A DNA stretch of 64,000 nt from Aralia elata (taxonomy: Eukaryota > Streptophyta > Magnoliopsida > Apiales > Araliaceae): the NCBI GenBank assembly GCA_034770075.1, contig JAVJAP010000035.1, forward strand, positions 186,001 to 250,000. The letters run 5' to 3'. Position 1 is the stretch's first letter. Each line of letters starts with the position of its first letter. Both the position numbers and the translations under genes were made by a program. The notes below the pieces were generated by a model that searched no databases, had not been told where the DNA came from, and saw only the letters and a list, made by a program, of their open reading frames with translations. Below are positions 24,883-35,418 of this stretch, piece after piece.

Positions 24883-24915
24883 ACCACCAAAGTATTTGGC
24901 CTCTAGAGGGGATCC
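24883..24915 (-). mobile_element. Copia 5' LTR, continuation to second insertion
   Basis: A short remainder of the host copia LTR lies between two insertions: the Tekay target duplication ACCAC at its left, and GATCC at 24911-24915 at its right. GATCC is the target duplication of the next inserted LTR. Confidence 0.75.
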
Positions 24916-26333
24916 TGTTAGGTTTGCATATTACGCAAACATGCAATCAAATTACATAAATAAGTTAGAAACTGGATAAAATCGAATTATAAATTTTTAA
25001 TACAAACCATCACCATGATCTTTCCTTGTGTTCAATTATCAATTAACGAAATAGATAGAGATAGAGAATTATACCCTCGTGAATCAAAGCTTCCTCGGGT
25101 ACAAGTTCACCTCCAATTCCTTCGCGTTCTCCTCGAATTCCACCGATGAAATTCCTTCCTTTGATCAACGTTAGCCACCCAAGTGTTTAGCCTCTAGAAG
25201 TGATCCACCAAGGAAGAATATGTATTCAAGAAGTTGGGTGTTGGCAAAACCCTAGTTTCTATCTCTATAGAAATTACAAATACTTTTCACAATTCTAATG
25301 TAAGAGTGTATAACCCTAATCTATGATAAGACTTCTCTTATTTATAGATGTCAAAAAATCCTTCCCTAAACTATTTATGATTAGGGTTTCTATTCTAATT
25401 AAACTCCTTTAATTAATTATACTCCTAATGTAATTAGGAATTCATGAGAGAGTACTTCTATTAATTAATTCTCAATCCCTATTAAGAATTAAATGATAAT
25501 AATAGTAATAATAATAATAAGACTCCTCTTATTAATTTATATTTAATATTTCCAAAATATTAAATAATAAATATTAAGTTATTTAATTTATTCTATCTCC
25601 ATAGACTAAATTAAATACACTTAACTTATTATTACAATTATGCCATTTACTTCTTAAATAAATATTTTCTTTTGCGGTGTAATTTATCGAATCTTATAGG
25701 ACATTCACATCTTTTACTAGATGTGGTAGATTCTTTGTTGATCATTCACCTATCTCTATGTACAACTTATTATACCCAATCATACCCTTTAATATACCCT
25801 AAAGGTCTTAAGGGACATGTCAAAGTATAACTCATCATACACAAGATACTATGATGATCTCAAGTTCAAGGATCACTTGTACTACTATCACTAGAGGAAT
25901 TCCTATTGATAGGCGAGTAAAACTCCATTAGGTATTCCTTAGCGAGCCACGTTCAGTGAACTTATTCTCCAATAAGTACCTACATACTTGCTTTAGTGTC
26001 TCCACACAAATAATTATGAGATCAATCATCCTCTTCCTAAGAGCAAGCAACATATGTACTAATCTATCCGGATTCACTAATCCCCTTTTTAGTAATCCAA
26101 CGATTAGGAACGATTTTAGTTTGTAAGCTATCTAGAATTTAGATCTCATTAGCATGATCACCATCATGATTCTAAAAGTATTGCTCAAAACTATGAGTTT
26201 ATCACATTTTAAATAACAACACAATGTAGATAAAGTAAAATGCCTTTAACACTTTTATTAATAAATGAATAAGATTACAAAGTGTATGCTACATCATATC
26301 AAATATAATTGGCTTGTGTGTATACTATTTTCA
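24916..26333 (-). mobile_element. Solo copia LTR inserted in a copia LTR
   Basis: A complete LTR of the same family runs from TGTTAGGTTTGCAT to CTATTTTCA. The flanks are GATCC (24911-24915) and AATCC (26334-26338), a 5-bp duplication with one mismatch. Removing it restores CTCTAGAGG-GATCCACCAAGG as in the uninterrupted copies. It lacks a ~300-bp U3 segment present at 31020 and has a further ~100-bp loss near 25680. Confidence 0.8.
25338..25389 (-). promoter_or_regulatory. Copia LTR promoter 1 of 3 with telo-box
   Basis: TTATTTATAG at 25338-25347 (CTATAAATAA on the minus strand) with telo-box TTAGGGTTT at 25381-25389. Confidence 0.5.
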
Positions 26334-26469
26334 AATCCACCAAGGAATAATACTTGTTCAAGAAGATGGGTGTTGGCAAAACCCTAGTTTCTATCTTTAT
26401 AAAAATTATAAGTACTCTCCACAATTCTAATGTAAGAGTGTGTAACCCTAATCTATGATAAGACTCCTC

Positions 26470-26521
26470 TTATTTATAGATGTAGGAAAACCCTTCCCTA
26501 AACTATTTAGGATTAGGGTTT
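26470..26521 (-). promoter_or_regulatory. Copia LTR promoter 2 of 3 with telo-box
   Basis: TTATTTATAG at 26470-26479 with an intact telo-box TTAGGGTTT at 26513-26521, at the same spacing as promoter 1. Confidence 0.5.
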
Positions 26522-27695
26522 CTATTCTAATTAAACTCCTTTAATTAAATTAAACTCCTAATCTAATTAAGAATTCATGAGAGAGTACTTCTATTAATTA
26601 ATCACTATTAGGAATTAAATAATATTAATAGTAGTAATAATAATAATAATAAGACTCCTCTTATTAATTTATATTTAATATTTCTAAAATATTAAATAAT
26701 AAATATTAAGCTATTTAATTTATTCTATCTCCATAGACTAAATTAAATACACTTAAATTATTATTACAATTATGTCATTTACTCTTAAATAAATATATTT
26801 TTTTGCGGTGTGACCCTTTAGGTTCTCTATATTAAATCAGTTGTGAATAAATCAATTAGAACAATTCTAATCATATTTAAATAAATAAATTAAACTATTG
26901 AGTTGTTATTTATCGAATCTTATAGGACATTCACATCTTTTACTAAATGTGGTAGATTCTTTGTCGATCATTCACCTATCTCCATGTACAATTTATTATA
27001 CCCAATCATACCCTTTAATATACCCTAAAGGTCTTAAGGGACATGTCAAAGTATAACTCATCATACACAAGATACTATGATGATCTCAAGTTCAAGGATC
27101 ACTTGTACTACTATCACTAGAGGAATTCCTATTGACAGGCGAGTAAAACTCCATTAGGTATTCCTTAGCGAGCCACGTTCAGTGAACTTATTCTCCAATA
27201 AGCACCTACATACTTGCTTTAGTGTCTTCACACAAATAATTATGAGATCAATCATCCTCTTCCTAAGAGCAAGCAACATATGTACTAATCTATCCGGATT
27301 CACTAATCCCCTTTTTAGTAATCCAACGATTAGGAACGATTTTAGTTTGTGAGCTATCTAGAATTTAGATCTCATTAGCATGATCACCATCATGATTCTA
27401 AAAGCATTGCTCAAAACTATGAGTTTATCACATTTTAAATAACAACACAATGTAGATAAAGTAAAATGCCTTTAACACTTTTATTAATAAATGAATAAGA
27501 TTACAAAGTGTATGCTACATCATATCAAATATAATTGGCTTGTGTGTATACTATTTTCAAATCCACCAAGGAATAATACTTGTTCAAGAAGATGGGTGTT
27601 GACAAAACCATAGTTTCTATCTCTATAAAAATTATAAGTACTCTCCACAATTCTAATGTAAGAGTGTGTAACTCTAATCTATGATAAGACTCCTC

Positions 27696-27747
27696 TTATT
27701 TATAGATGTTGGAAAACCCTTCCCTAAACTATTTAGGATTAGTGTTT
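27696..27747 (-). promoter_or_regulatory. Copia LTR promoter 3 of 3, telo-box mutated
   Basis: TTATTTATAG at 27696-27705. The telo-box position reads TTAGTGTTT (27739-27747), one base off. Confidence 0.45.
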
Positions 27748-28791
27748 CTATTCTAATTAAACTCCTTTAATTAAATTAAACTCCTAATCTAATTAAGAAT
27801 TCATGAGAGAGTACTTCTATTAATTAATCACTATTAGGAATTAAATAATATTAATAGTAATAATAATAATAATAAGACTCCTCTTATTAATTTATATTTA
27901 ATATTTCTAAAATATTAAATAATAAATATTAAGCTATTTAATTTATTCTATCTCCATAGACTAAATTAAATACACTTAAATTATTATTACAATTATGTCA
28001 TTTACTCTTAAATAGATATTGTTTTTTGCGGTGTGACCCTTTAGGTTCTCTATATTAAATCAGTTGTGAATAAATCAATTAGAACAATTCTAATCATATT
28101 TAAATAAATAAATTAAACTATTGAGTTGTCATTTATCGAATCTTATAGGACATTCACATCTTTTACTAAATGTGGTAGATTCTTTGTTGATCATTCACCT
28201 ATCTCCATGTACAACTTATCATACCCAATCATACCCTTTGATATACCCTAAAAGTCTTAAGGGACATGTCAAAGTATAACTCATAATGCACAAGAAACTT
28301 TGATGATCTCAAGTCCATGGATCACTTGTACTACTATCATTAGAGGAATTCATGTTGACAGGCGAGTAAAACTTCATTAGGTATTCCTTAGCAAACCACG
28401 TTCAGTGAACTTATTCTCCAATAAGAACATGCGTACTTGCTTTAGTGTCTCCACACAAATGATTATGAGATCGATCATCCTCTTTCTAAGAGCAAGCAAC
28501 GTATGTACTAATCTATCTGGATTCACTAATCCCCTTTTTAGTAATCCAACGATTAGGAACGATTTTAGTTTTAAGCTTTCTAAGAATTTAGATCTTATTA
28601 GTATGATCATCATCATGATTCTAAAAGTATTGCTTAAAACTATGGGTTTATCACATATTAATATAACAACATCATGTAGATAACGTAAAATGCTTTTAGT
28701 AAGTCAATTCTTTTATTAATAAATGAATAAGATTACAAAGTATATGCTACATCATATCAAATATGATTAGCTTGTATGCATACTACTTTCA

Positions 28792-30400
28792 CTCTACAAT
28801 AGATTCAATGATCCTTGTGAGCTCCAAAGAATTATCGGAAGAGCTTGGAAGTGGAATTTGCGTCTTCCCCTTTGAAGTAGCTTCAATTGATGTGGCTAGT
28901 TCTAGGGTTTACTTCTTCTTCTTCTTAGCATTCTCTACTTTCTTCTCAGATTGCTGTATTAATCTTCTTTTCTTTGGCTCAACTTCAGAAACATTCACAT
29001 CCGCCTCTTCATCCTCTTGATGTGGATCTGGTATATCAGCGATCTCAACCGCCTCTTCAACATTTATTGGCTCAGGCTCAGAAGCCTTCTCAACCATCTC
29101 ATAAACATTTGTTGATTCTATAGGCTCTACGATCGGAGAGCTAGAAGGTTCTACGATCAGCTCGACAGATATAAAATCTTCAATTTGAACGAGCCTACCA
29201 GACTTAGCCATCTTAGTAGATTTTCCCTTCTTTATGTGCTTCATATCCCATTCAGCAAGGGATATACCTTCCTTGGCAGCAACTTCGGTATCTTATCTGT
29301 CAATCTCTTCACAGACCTCCTCAACTTGTTCTCAAGTGGTATTGGGAGGAGGCTGAACAGTGGTCTTCCTTAAGCTCTTGCCTTTCCAACCACCCTTTTG
29401 TTTGACTAGCTATGATAGAGAGACCATATTATCCCTCGTCTTAGGAAAATTTGATTCGTCCTGAGAGTCCTTAGGAATTTCTTTTCTTCCTTCTTCCTTC
29501 TTCTTTAATTTCTTCTGAGGAGGTTCCTCAATAGTTGAAGCCAATGCCTCGGGAATTTCAGGAGCTGTAGAGCCCCTTGAGATTTTTTTCTCAATCTCGG
29601 TAATTTTCCTCTTCTCCTCGATCTTGGCGGGCTTCTGAACTTCACTGAGGGTTCTTTCACTCCCCTTAGACTGCCTTGACCGCAATATCTCAACTGGGTT
29701 TCTCTTCCAATTATCGAAGAGTTTATTCATCATCTTCTTATTCACATTTAGAGCATCTCCCTCTTGGTCCTCAAGGCGATTCTTCAGCCTCTTCTTCAGG
29801 AGGATGCTGATAAGCCTTGCATATAACATTTTGGGAAGGGGCTTTCCCCTTTTCTTCCTTTTCTCATTGTTGCTGAACCATTTGGAGATCCAGTCCATCA
29901 GCATAGCTCTGAAGTTTATTTTCTTCCCCATTACAATAGCAGACATAATCTTCAGCTGGAGTTTGCTGACAGAATCATGGGCTGAGTCCTTGCAAAGGAT
30001 ACATTTTCCGACGATGTCAGCAAGGAACTCATAGTTATGGGGGAACTCTTTCTTCTTCATTCCCTTGAGCTATTGGTTCTTCTTGTACCTCATAAGCTCT
30101 AGCCCAGCTTTCACATCTACCTTTTCGAAAGTAGAGATTCTTCCATTGACGAACCCAAGGAGGTGGTTCATCTCCGTCACTTCATAAGTCCTTCACCCTT
30201 GTGATAATGACCCCATCAACACAGAAGCCATTAAGATAGAACTCTTTGACTCTTTTGGTGAAGATCCTTGTGCTTGTGCTCAGAGCCTCATAAAATCCCG
30301 CCTTACGAACAAGGGTTAGTACCGCTTAAAATTGGGTTTCAACACCTTTAAATTCTTTAAAGCATAGTTAATTTCCAGAGATGACTTGGTCAGTCGACAT
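28792..30400 (-). pseudogene. Broken plant transposon-type ORF
   Basis: Reading leftward from an ATG at 30400 (MSTDQVISGN), the frame is soon interrupted, then recovers as VKEFYLNGFCVDGV and HLLGFVNGRISTF. It continues as an open stretch at 30060-29410 that is lysine-rich after about residue 60. A further open stretch at 29244-28909 is rich in Glu, Pro and Val and ends in a poly-Lys run. The VKEFY...V-x-GV...LLG pattern recalls the 'putative plant transposon protein' domain often found in noncanonical ORFs of plant retroelements; this is a recalled resemblance. It has no introns, several stops and at least one frameshift near 30190. It is bounded by the end of the minus copia LTR at 28791. 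Confidence 0.45.
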
Positions 30401-30422
30401 CTTCTGCGATGTTGATTTGATG

Positions 30423-31019
30423 TAGAAAAGAACAAAGTTTGTCTAAGTTTACAGATTTTAGAAAACTAAGGTGAGAGAGAGAGAGAAAATTTGAAAGCTA
30501 AAAATCTCAGATCAGATGAATAGGAAAGGTCAAATTAAAATTTTGAAATATATAATACTTCCCTCTATTTCGGCTGAGTAGGACACGTTTTGAGCGATTA
30601 TTGGGGATACGTTATGTCTTAACTTTCATTTACAGCTGTAGTGTAGTTATTTCTTTATCTTACTCGCTTAATCTGGATTTGACATGCATGTGTTGTAACT
30701 TTTCCCTTATCTACTCAGCGATATGATTGATATCGTAGAGCTTCCTTTTGTAAGACATTTTTACTCTACGATACCTCTTCACTCTACGAAGCACTTTACG
30801 AACTTTACTTTACTTGGCTGTTCTATCATCTAGAAAAGAACAAAGTTTGTTTAAGTTTACAGATTTTAGAAAATTAGGGCTTGAGAGAGAGAGAGAGAGA
30901 AAATTTGAAAGCTAAAAATCTCAGATTAGATGAATAAGAAAGGTCAAATTAAAAATTTGAAATATATAAATGTACTTCCCTATTTTGGCTGAGTAGGACA
31001 CGTTTTGAGCGGTTATTGG
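30423..31019. repeat. 408-bp tandem duplication cut by copia LTR
   Basis: 30423-30606 and 30831-31019 are direct copies (both start TAGAAAAGAACAAAGTTTG and run to TTTTGAGCG...TTATTGG), with a period of 408 bp. Both include a (GA)n run. The second copy is interrupted exactly where the plus-strand copia 5' LTR begins at 31020. The spacer 30607-30830 has no recognised content. Confidence 0.7.
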
Positions 31020-32809
31020 TGAAAGTAGTATGCACACAAGCCAATCATATTTGATATGATGTAGCATATACTTTGTAATCTTATTCATTTATTAATAAAA
31101 GAATTGATTTTCTTAAAAGGCATTTTACTTTATCTACATAGTGCTGTTATATTAAATGTGATAAACCCATAGTTTTGAGTAATGCTTTTAGAATCATGAT
31201 GGTGATCATGCTAATGAGATCTAAATTCTATATAGCTCACAAACTGAAATTGTTCCTAATCGTTGGATTACTAAAAAGGGGATTAGTGAATCCGGATAGA
31301 TTAGTACATACGCTGCTTGCTCTTAAGAAGATGATGATTGATCTCATAATCATTTGTGTGGAGACACTAAAGCAAGTATGTAGGTGCTTATTGGATAATA
31401 AGTACACTGAATGTGGCTCGCTAAGGAATACCTAATGGAGTTTTACTCGCCTGTCAATAGGAATTCCTCTAGTGATAGTAGTACAAGTGATCCTTGGACT
31501 TGAGATCATCACAGTATCTTGTGTATAATGAGTTATGCTTTAACATATCCCTTAAGACCTTTAGGGTATATCAAATGGTATGATTGGGTATAATAAGTTG
31601 TACATGGAGATAGGTGAATGATCAATAAAGAATCTACCTCATCTAGTAAAAGATGTGAATGTCCTATGTGATTCGATAAATGACAACTCAGTAGTCCTTG
31701 GCCAAGGCAGGATGAAATTAGAAAGGAGTTTCTAATTTGCATTATTTAGAGTTGTGCATTTGGGAATTGAAATACATATAATTAAATAAAATAAGACTTG
31801 ACAGTAAATCTATGTCTTATATTTAATTGGGATATTGTATGGTAGAAGGATTGAATTGTACGGTATTCACCTTAAGGTTCTTTTGTGATTAATGTTGAAA
31901 TTTATATTATTTGGAAAGTCGTTGATCGCTAAGGAGGCTTACCCTTATTGTAGAATAAATATTATTTATTTAAATGAATTAAATAGTTTAATTTATTTAT
32001 TTAAATAAGATTAGAATTGTTCTAATTGATTTATTCACAACCAGTTTAATATGGAGAACCTAAAGGGCCACACCGCAAAAGAAAAATATTTATTTAAGAA
32101 GTAAATGGCATAATTGTAATAATAAGTTAAGTGTATTTAATTTAATCTATGGAGATAGAATAAATTAAATAGCTTAATATTTATTATTTAATATTTTGGA
32201 AATATTAAATATAAATTAATAAGAGGAGTCTTATTATTATTATTACTATTACTATTATTTAATTCCTAATAGGGATTGAGAATTAATTAATAGAAGTACT
32301 CTCTCATGAATTCCTAATTGGATTAGGAGCATAATTAATTAAAGGAGTTTAATTATAATAGAAACCCTAATCCTAAATAGTTTAGGGAAGGGTTTTCCTA
32401 CATCTATAAATAAGAGGAGTCTTATCATAGATTGTGGAGAGTACTTGCAATTTCTATAGAGATAGAAACTAGGGTTTTGCCAACACTTAACTTCTTAAAT
32501 AGATATTATTCCTTGGTGGATCACCTCTAGAGGCCAAACGCTTGGGTGGCTAACGTTGATCAAAGGAAGGAATTTAATCGATGAAATTCAAGGAGAACGG
32601 GAAGGAATTGGAGGTGAACTTGCACCTGAGGAAGCACGATTCTACGAGGGTATAATTTCTTAATCTCTATCTCTTTCGTTAATCGATAATTGAACACAAG
32701 GAAAGATCATGGTGATAGTTTGTATGAAAAATTTTAAAATCCGTTTTATCACGGTTCCGCCCTATTTATGTAATTTGATTGCATGATTGCGTTAATAACA
32801 AACCTAACA
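31020..32809 (+). mobile_element. Copia 5' LTR (plus element)
   Basis: It runs TGAAAGTAGTATGCACAC to AACCTAACA, 1.79 kb, and keeps the ~300-bp U3 segment missing from the minus-strand units. It is followed directly by a primer-binding site, which fixes its right end. Confidence 0.9.
32362..32413 (+). promoter_or_regulatory. Copia LTR core promoter with telo-box
   Basis: Telo-box AAACCCTAA at 32362-32370 and TATA element CTATAAATAA at 32404-32413. Transcription would be expected to start about 30 bp downstream. Confidence 0.6.
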
Positions 32810-32810
32810 G

Positions 32811-32823
32811 TGGTATCAGAGCT
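32811..32823 (+). other. Copia primer-binding site
   Basis: TGGTATCAGAGCT, complementary to initiator Met-tRNA, lies one base after the LTR end. Confidence 0.9.
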
Positions 32824-33305
32824 TACTCCTTGTGTTAATTATTGATTGTGATGATTCCATGTATGAATTTATATGCGATATGATCAGATTTTTGGGCTGG
32901 AAAAAATTTTCTGATTCAGCGTCGCGGCGCGGCCGCGTCACTTCTAGTTCATTCTGGAGCGCGACCGCGCCTGAACCCAGAAAACGTTTCTGGGACGCTC
33001 CTAGTTCAATTTGGAGCGCGTTCGCGCCGGTGTGCAGAGTTTGAATTTTTTTTATTTTTCTCAATTAACATAAATGGTTTATTTAATTGATAAAAGTTTA
33101 AAATAAAGATGTTTATTTTATCTAGAATAGGATTTCAGATTGCTAAAATTAAAGGAGTTTAATTTGGATTTGGTTTTTGATTAAAATAAAAGAGTTTATT
33201 TTGTTTCAAAACTAAATATTAGCAAAACGTTTGCCCATTAATTGATATCAATGCATATATGGAATGGTTTTATTATTCATGAGATGAATGTTATTGATTG
33301 ATACA
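32824..33305 (+). other. Copia leader, first part
   Basis: Untranslated leader upstream of the Helitron. From about 33230 it matches the minus-strand copy at 12750-12840. It includes a GC-rich cluster at 32917-33040, described separately. No gene was found. Confidence 0.7.
32917..33040. repeat. GC-rich inverted-repeat cluster
   Basis: GCGTCGCGGCGCGGCCGCGTC-like sequence near 32920, TGGAGCGCGACCGCGCCTG near 32955, GGGACGCTCC near 32992, and TGGAGCGCGTTCGCGCC near 33015, separated by 10-25 nt with a repeated CTAGTTCA linker. It sits at the place where the minus-strand relative has GGCGCTGCTGCGCC-type words, so position is kept while core sequence differs. Confidence 0.6.
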
Positions 33306-35252
33306 TCTATATAATAAAACACAACTCATTTTGAATCTTTTTTTTATTATAAGCACAAGAACGGTTCAGATTTCATCTCAATTTTTCTAACTTAATATAA
33401 AGGCTGATATTTCATTTCATACAAAAAAATTCCCGCCCAAATTTCTCTCTTCCTTCTCCTTCTCTTTCTCTCTCCTCTACTCCTCCTTTTCTCTCTCCTC
33501 TCTCCTCTCTCCTATTTTTTTCACCTTCTTTCTTTCTCTCTCCTCCAATTCTTTTTTTTTTGCTAAATACAATTCTCTCTTCTCATCTTCTTTCATTTAC
33601 TTAATTAATTGTTATTTTAATATTTTATTTTAAATTGTAATAATTTTTTGGAGTATATATATGTAACGACCGAGAATTCTGAAATTTCCTTGTAATTCAA
33701 ATTTTTGAATATTAATGATTATGTTATATTTTTATTAATATTATATTTGTGTTACGTGTTTAAAGGTTGTGTGACAATCTAGGTTATGTGAATGTATGAA
33801 ATTTTACGTGTTATAGTTTTGTTTAAGTGAATAATTGATTTCGCTTAGCGTCGCTAAATCACTATTCACGGGGCACGTTTCCCGAGGCACTATTCACGCC
33901 ATAATATTTTTGTGTCTTTTTCGATGTTAATAAATTTCATAAATACGTGTATGCGTACGAATAATTTTTCCAAGTGTCGGAAATTTTATTTGAGCTGATA
34001 CGTGATTTTATCCGTATCCGAAATGTATTAAATGGGTGTTCCGAATATTTGGAGAAATCCCATAATAATTATTTTTACCCATCCTAATATTTATGTTATA
34101 CCCATTTTAATTTTGGGTAGAGTTATTTACCAGTTTTGGTACAAAAGTGGGAGTTTTCGGATATATTTTTGGTATTTTCGGGTATCTAATTTGGCTTATT
34201 GCTCCAAGTGGGAACCACCAAACCACTTTCAACCAATCAAAATGCTAAGGAGTGAGAGAGTGGGGGGGGGGGGTGCCGGCGCCACCTTGAGTTCCAAACC
34301 CATTTCCTCCCTAAATTCCTCCACTTCTCCAATAATCATTCATTCAACTCTCAATCCATTCCATTCTATTCCAAGTTGCTCAGCTGATAGAGAGAGAGAG
34401 AGTGAGAGAGAGAGAGCTGCTGATAGAGAGAAGGAAGAAGGAAGAAGGAGGAAGGAAGAAGGAAGAAGAAGAAGAAGTCTAGAGAGAGAGAGAGGTGGTG
34501 CACGGGTGAAGAAGAGAAGGAAGCCCAAAGCAAGCAAGAAGGACTCAAAGCAAAGCCTAGCAGTCTTCTTAACCTCTAGAAGAGATTTGTAGAGGTAAAC
34601 CATCAACCAAAACTGATTTCATTTGATTTTGTGAAGATTTTCGAGTTTTGAAGGTTTTTGGAGCTTTTTAGCTCATGGATGATCTTTGCTGCGATTCTTG
34701 TTGTTTTTGTTTGTGTTGGATGTTTGTAAATGTTGTTAAGAGGTTATATAAGACATTAATAACATCAAAGTGGAACAAAAATGCAAGAAATCCGTACCTT
34801 GGCTTAATGGAGCAAGAACAATGGACAAAACATGGACTTTGGACTGTTGGACGATTTAGAGGACCTTGTAGCTATGATTTCGTGTTTGTTTGATTTGTTT
34901 GTTGTTATGATGTTGTACTTCCATGGGTTATGAGTTTAACCCAGTTGGAATGGAGTAAAAAGGGATTAAAACAAAGATTTGGTGATGATTTTTGTAAAGA
35001 ACACGAAGAACACGAAGAACACGAAGAACACGAAAATATAGCATGAGTTGATACTTTGGCCTAAGATTTGGCCATGTTAATGTTAATGAATAACTCTAAA
35101 TTTTTGATATGTTGTAGCCCTATGTCCTAGGAGTCCATAGAGTCCAGAATGGACCAATTTGAACTTGTATAGAAGGAGTTATGAGGTTTGGAGTGAATGA
35201 GGGTCAAAATCGCGATGCTGGGCAAACGAGCACCATAACCTGCTGCATACCA

Positions 35253-35310
35253 AAGTCGGGGCTTTGGTATTAAGCTTAGTTTGGACGCCGGGGCTTTGGG
35301 CGTCAGGTGG
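35253..35310. repeat. Two GC-rich stem-loops in Tekay LTR
   Basis: ACCAAAG(T/C)CGGGGCTTTGGT near 35252-35271 pairs 9 bp (perfect in the 3' LTR version near 44525). GACGCC...GGCGTC near 35285-35306 pairs 6 bp (one base altered in the 3' LTR). These stand where the older Tekay LTRs have GGCGCTGCTGCGCC words. Confidence 0.6.
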
Positions 35311-35335
35311 TAAAAGTCAGTTTTGACCTCCTGTA

Positions 35336-35418
35336 GTAAAATGACCATAACTTTCTCATACGAACTCGGATTAGGACGATTCAAGATGATCCGGAAAGCT
35401 TAGAGATAGACCTACAAC
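35336..35418 (+). other. Conserved block shared with fragment at 1151
   Basis: It starts GTAAAATGACCATAACT and aligns with 1151-1233 over about 80 nt. A copy lies in the 3' LTR at 44609-44691. It directly follows the GC-rich stem-loops. Confidence 0.6.

Larger units (their letters stand above)
8065..28791 (-). mobile_element. Copia element, minus strand, hosting nested insertions
   Basis: From right to left it holds a composite 5' LTR (28791 back to 24916, then 24915-24883 and 13542-13279 on either side of a Tekay insertion), a primer-binding site (13265-13277), a ~1.6-kb leader, gag (from 11635), protease, integrase, reverse transcriptase, and the start of RNase H. It is cut at 8065 inside RNase H, so the last ~85 codons and the 3' LTR are missing. 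The plus-strand element at 31020 belongs to the same family. The clade within Ty1/copia is not certain; Tork-like features are suspected. Confidence 0.85.
26334..28791 (-). repeat. Tandemly duplicated copia LTR U3-R units
   Basis: Two units, 26334-27559 and 27560-28791, are head-to-tail with a period of 1226 bp. Each starts AATCCACCAAGGAATAATAC and ends at the outer LTR end (ATTTTCA or CTTTCA). The first is the natural continuation of the host LTR past the solo insertion; the second is an extra copy with an identical junction. Each carries its own TATA element, and together with the solo LTR there are three in series. Confidence 0.8.

Noticed and set aside
28405..28683. Open frames repeated in several copia LTRs (also near 31175, 56359, 6003, 31533)
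   Set aside because: They fall in LTR U3 sequence on either strand, vary in length between copies and show no domain.
34340..34606. Overlapping frames of about 60-190 codons on both strands near 34032-34606 and repeated at 43378-43879
   Set aside because: They read through GA and GAAGAA simple repeats in the Tekay LTRs and change with repeat length between the two LTRs.
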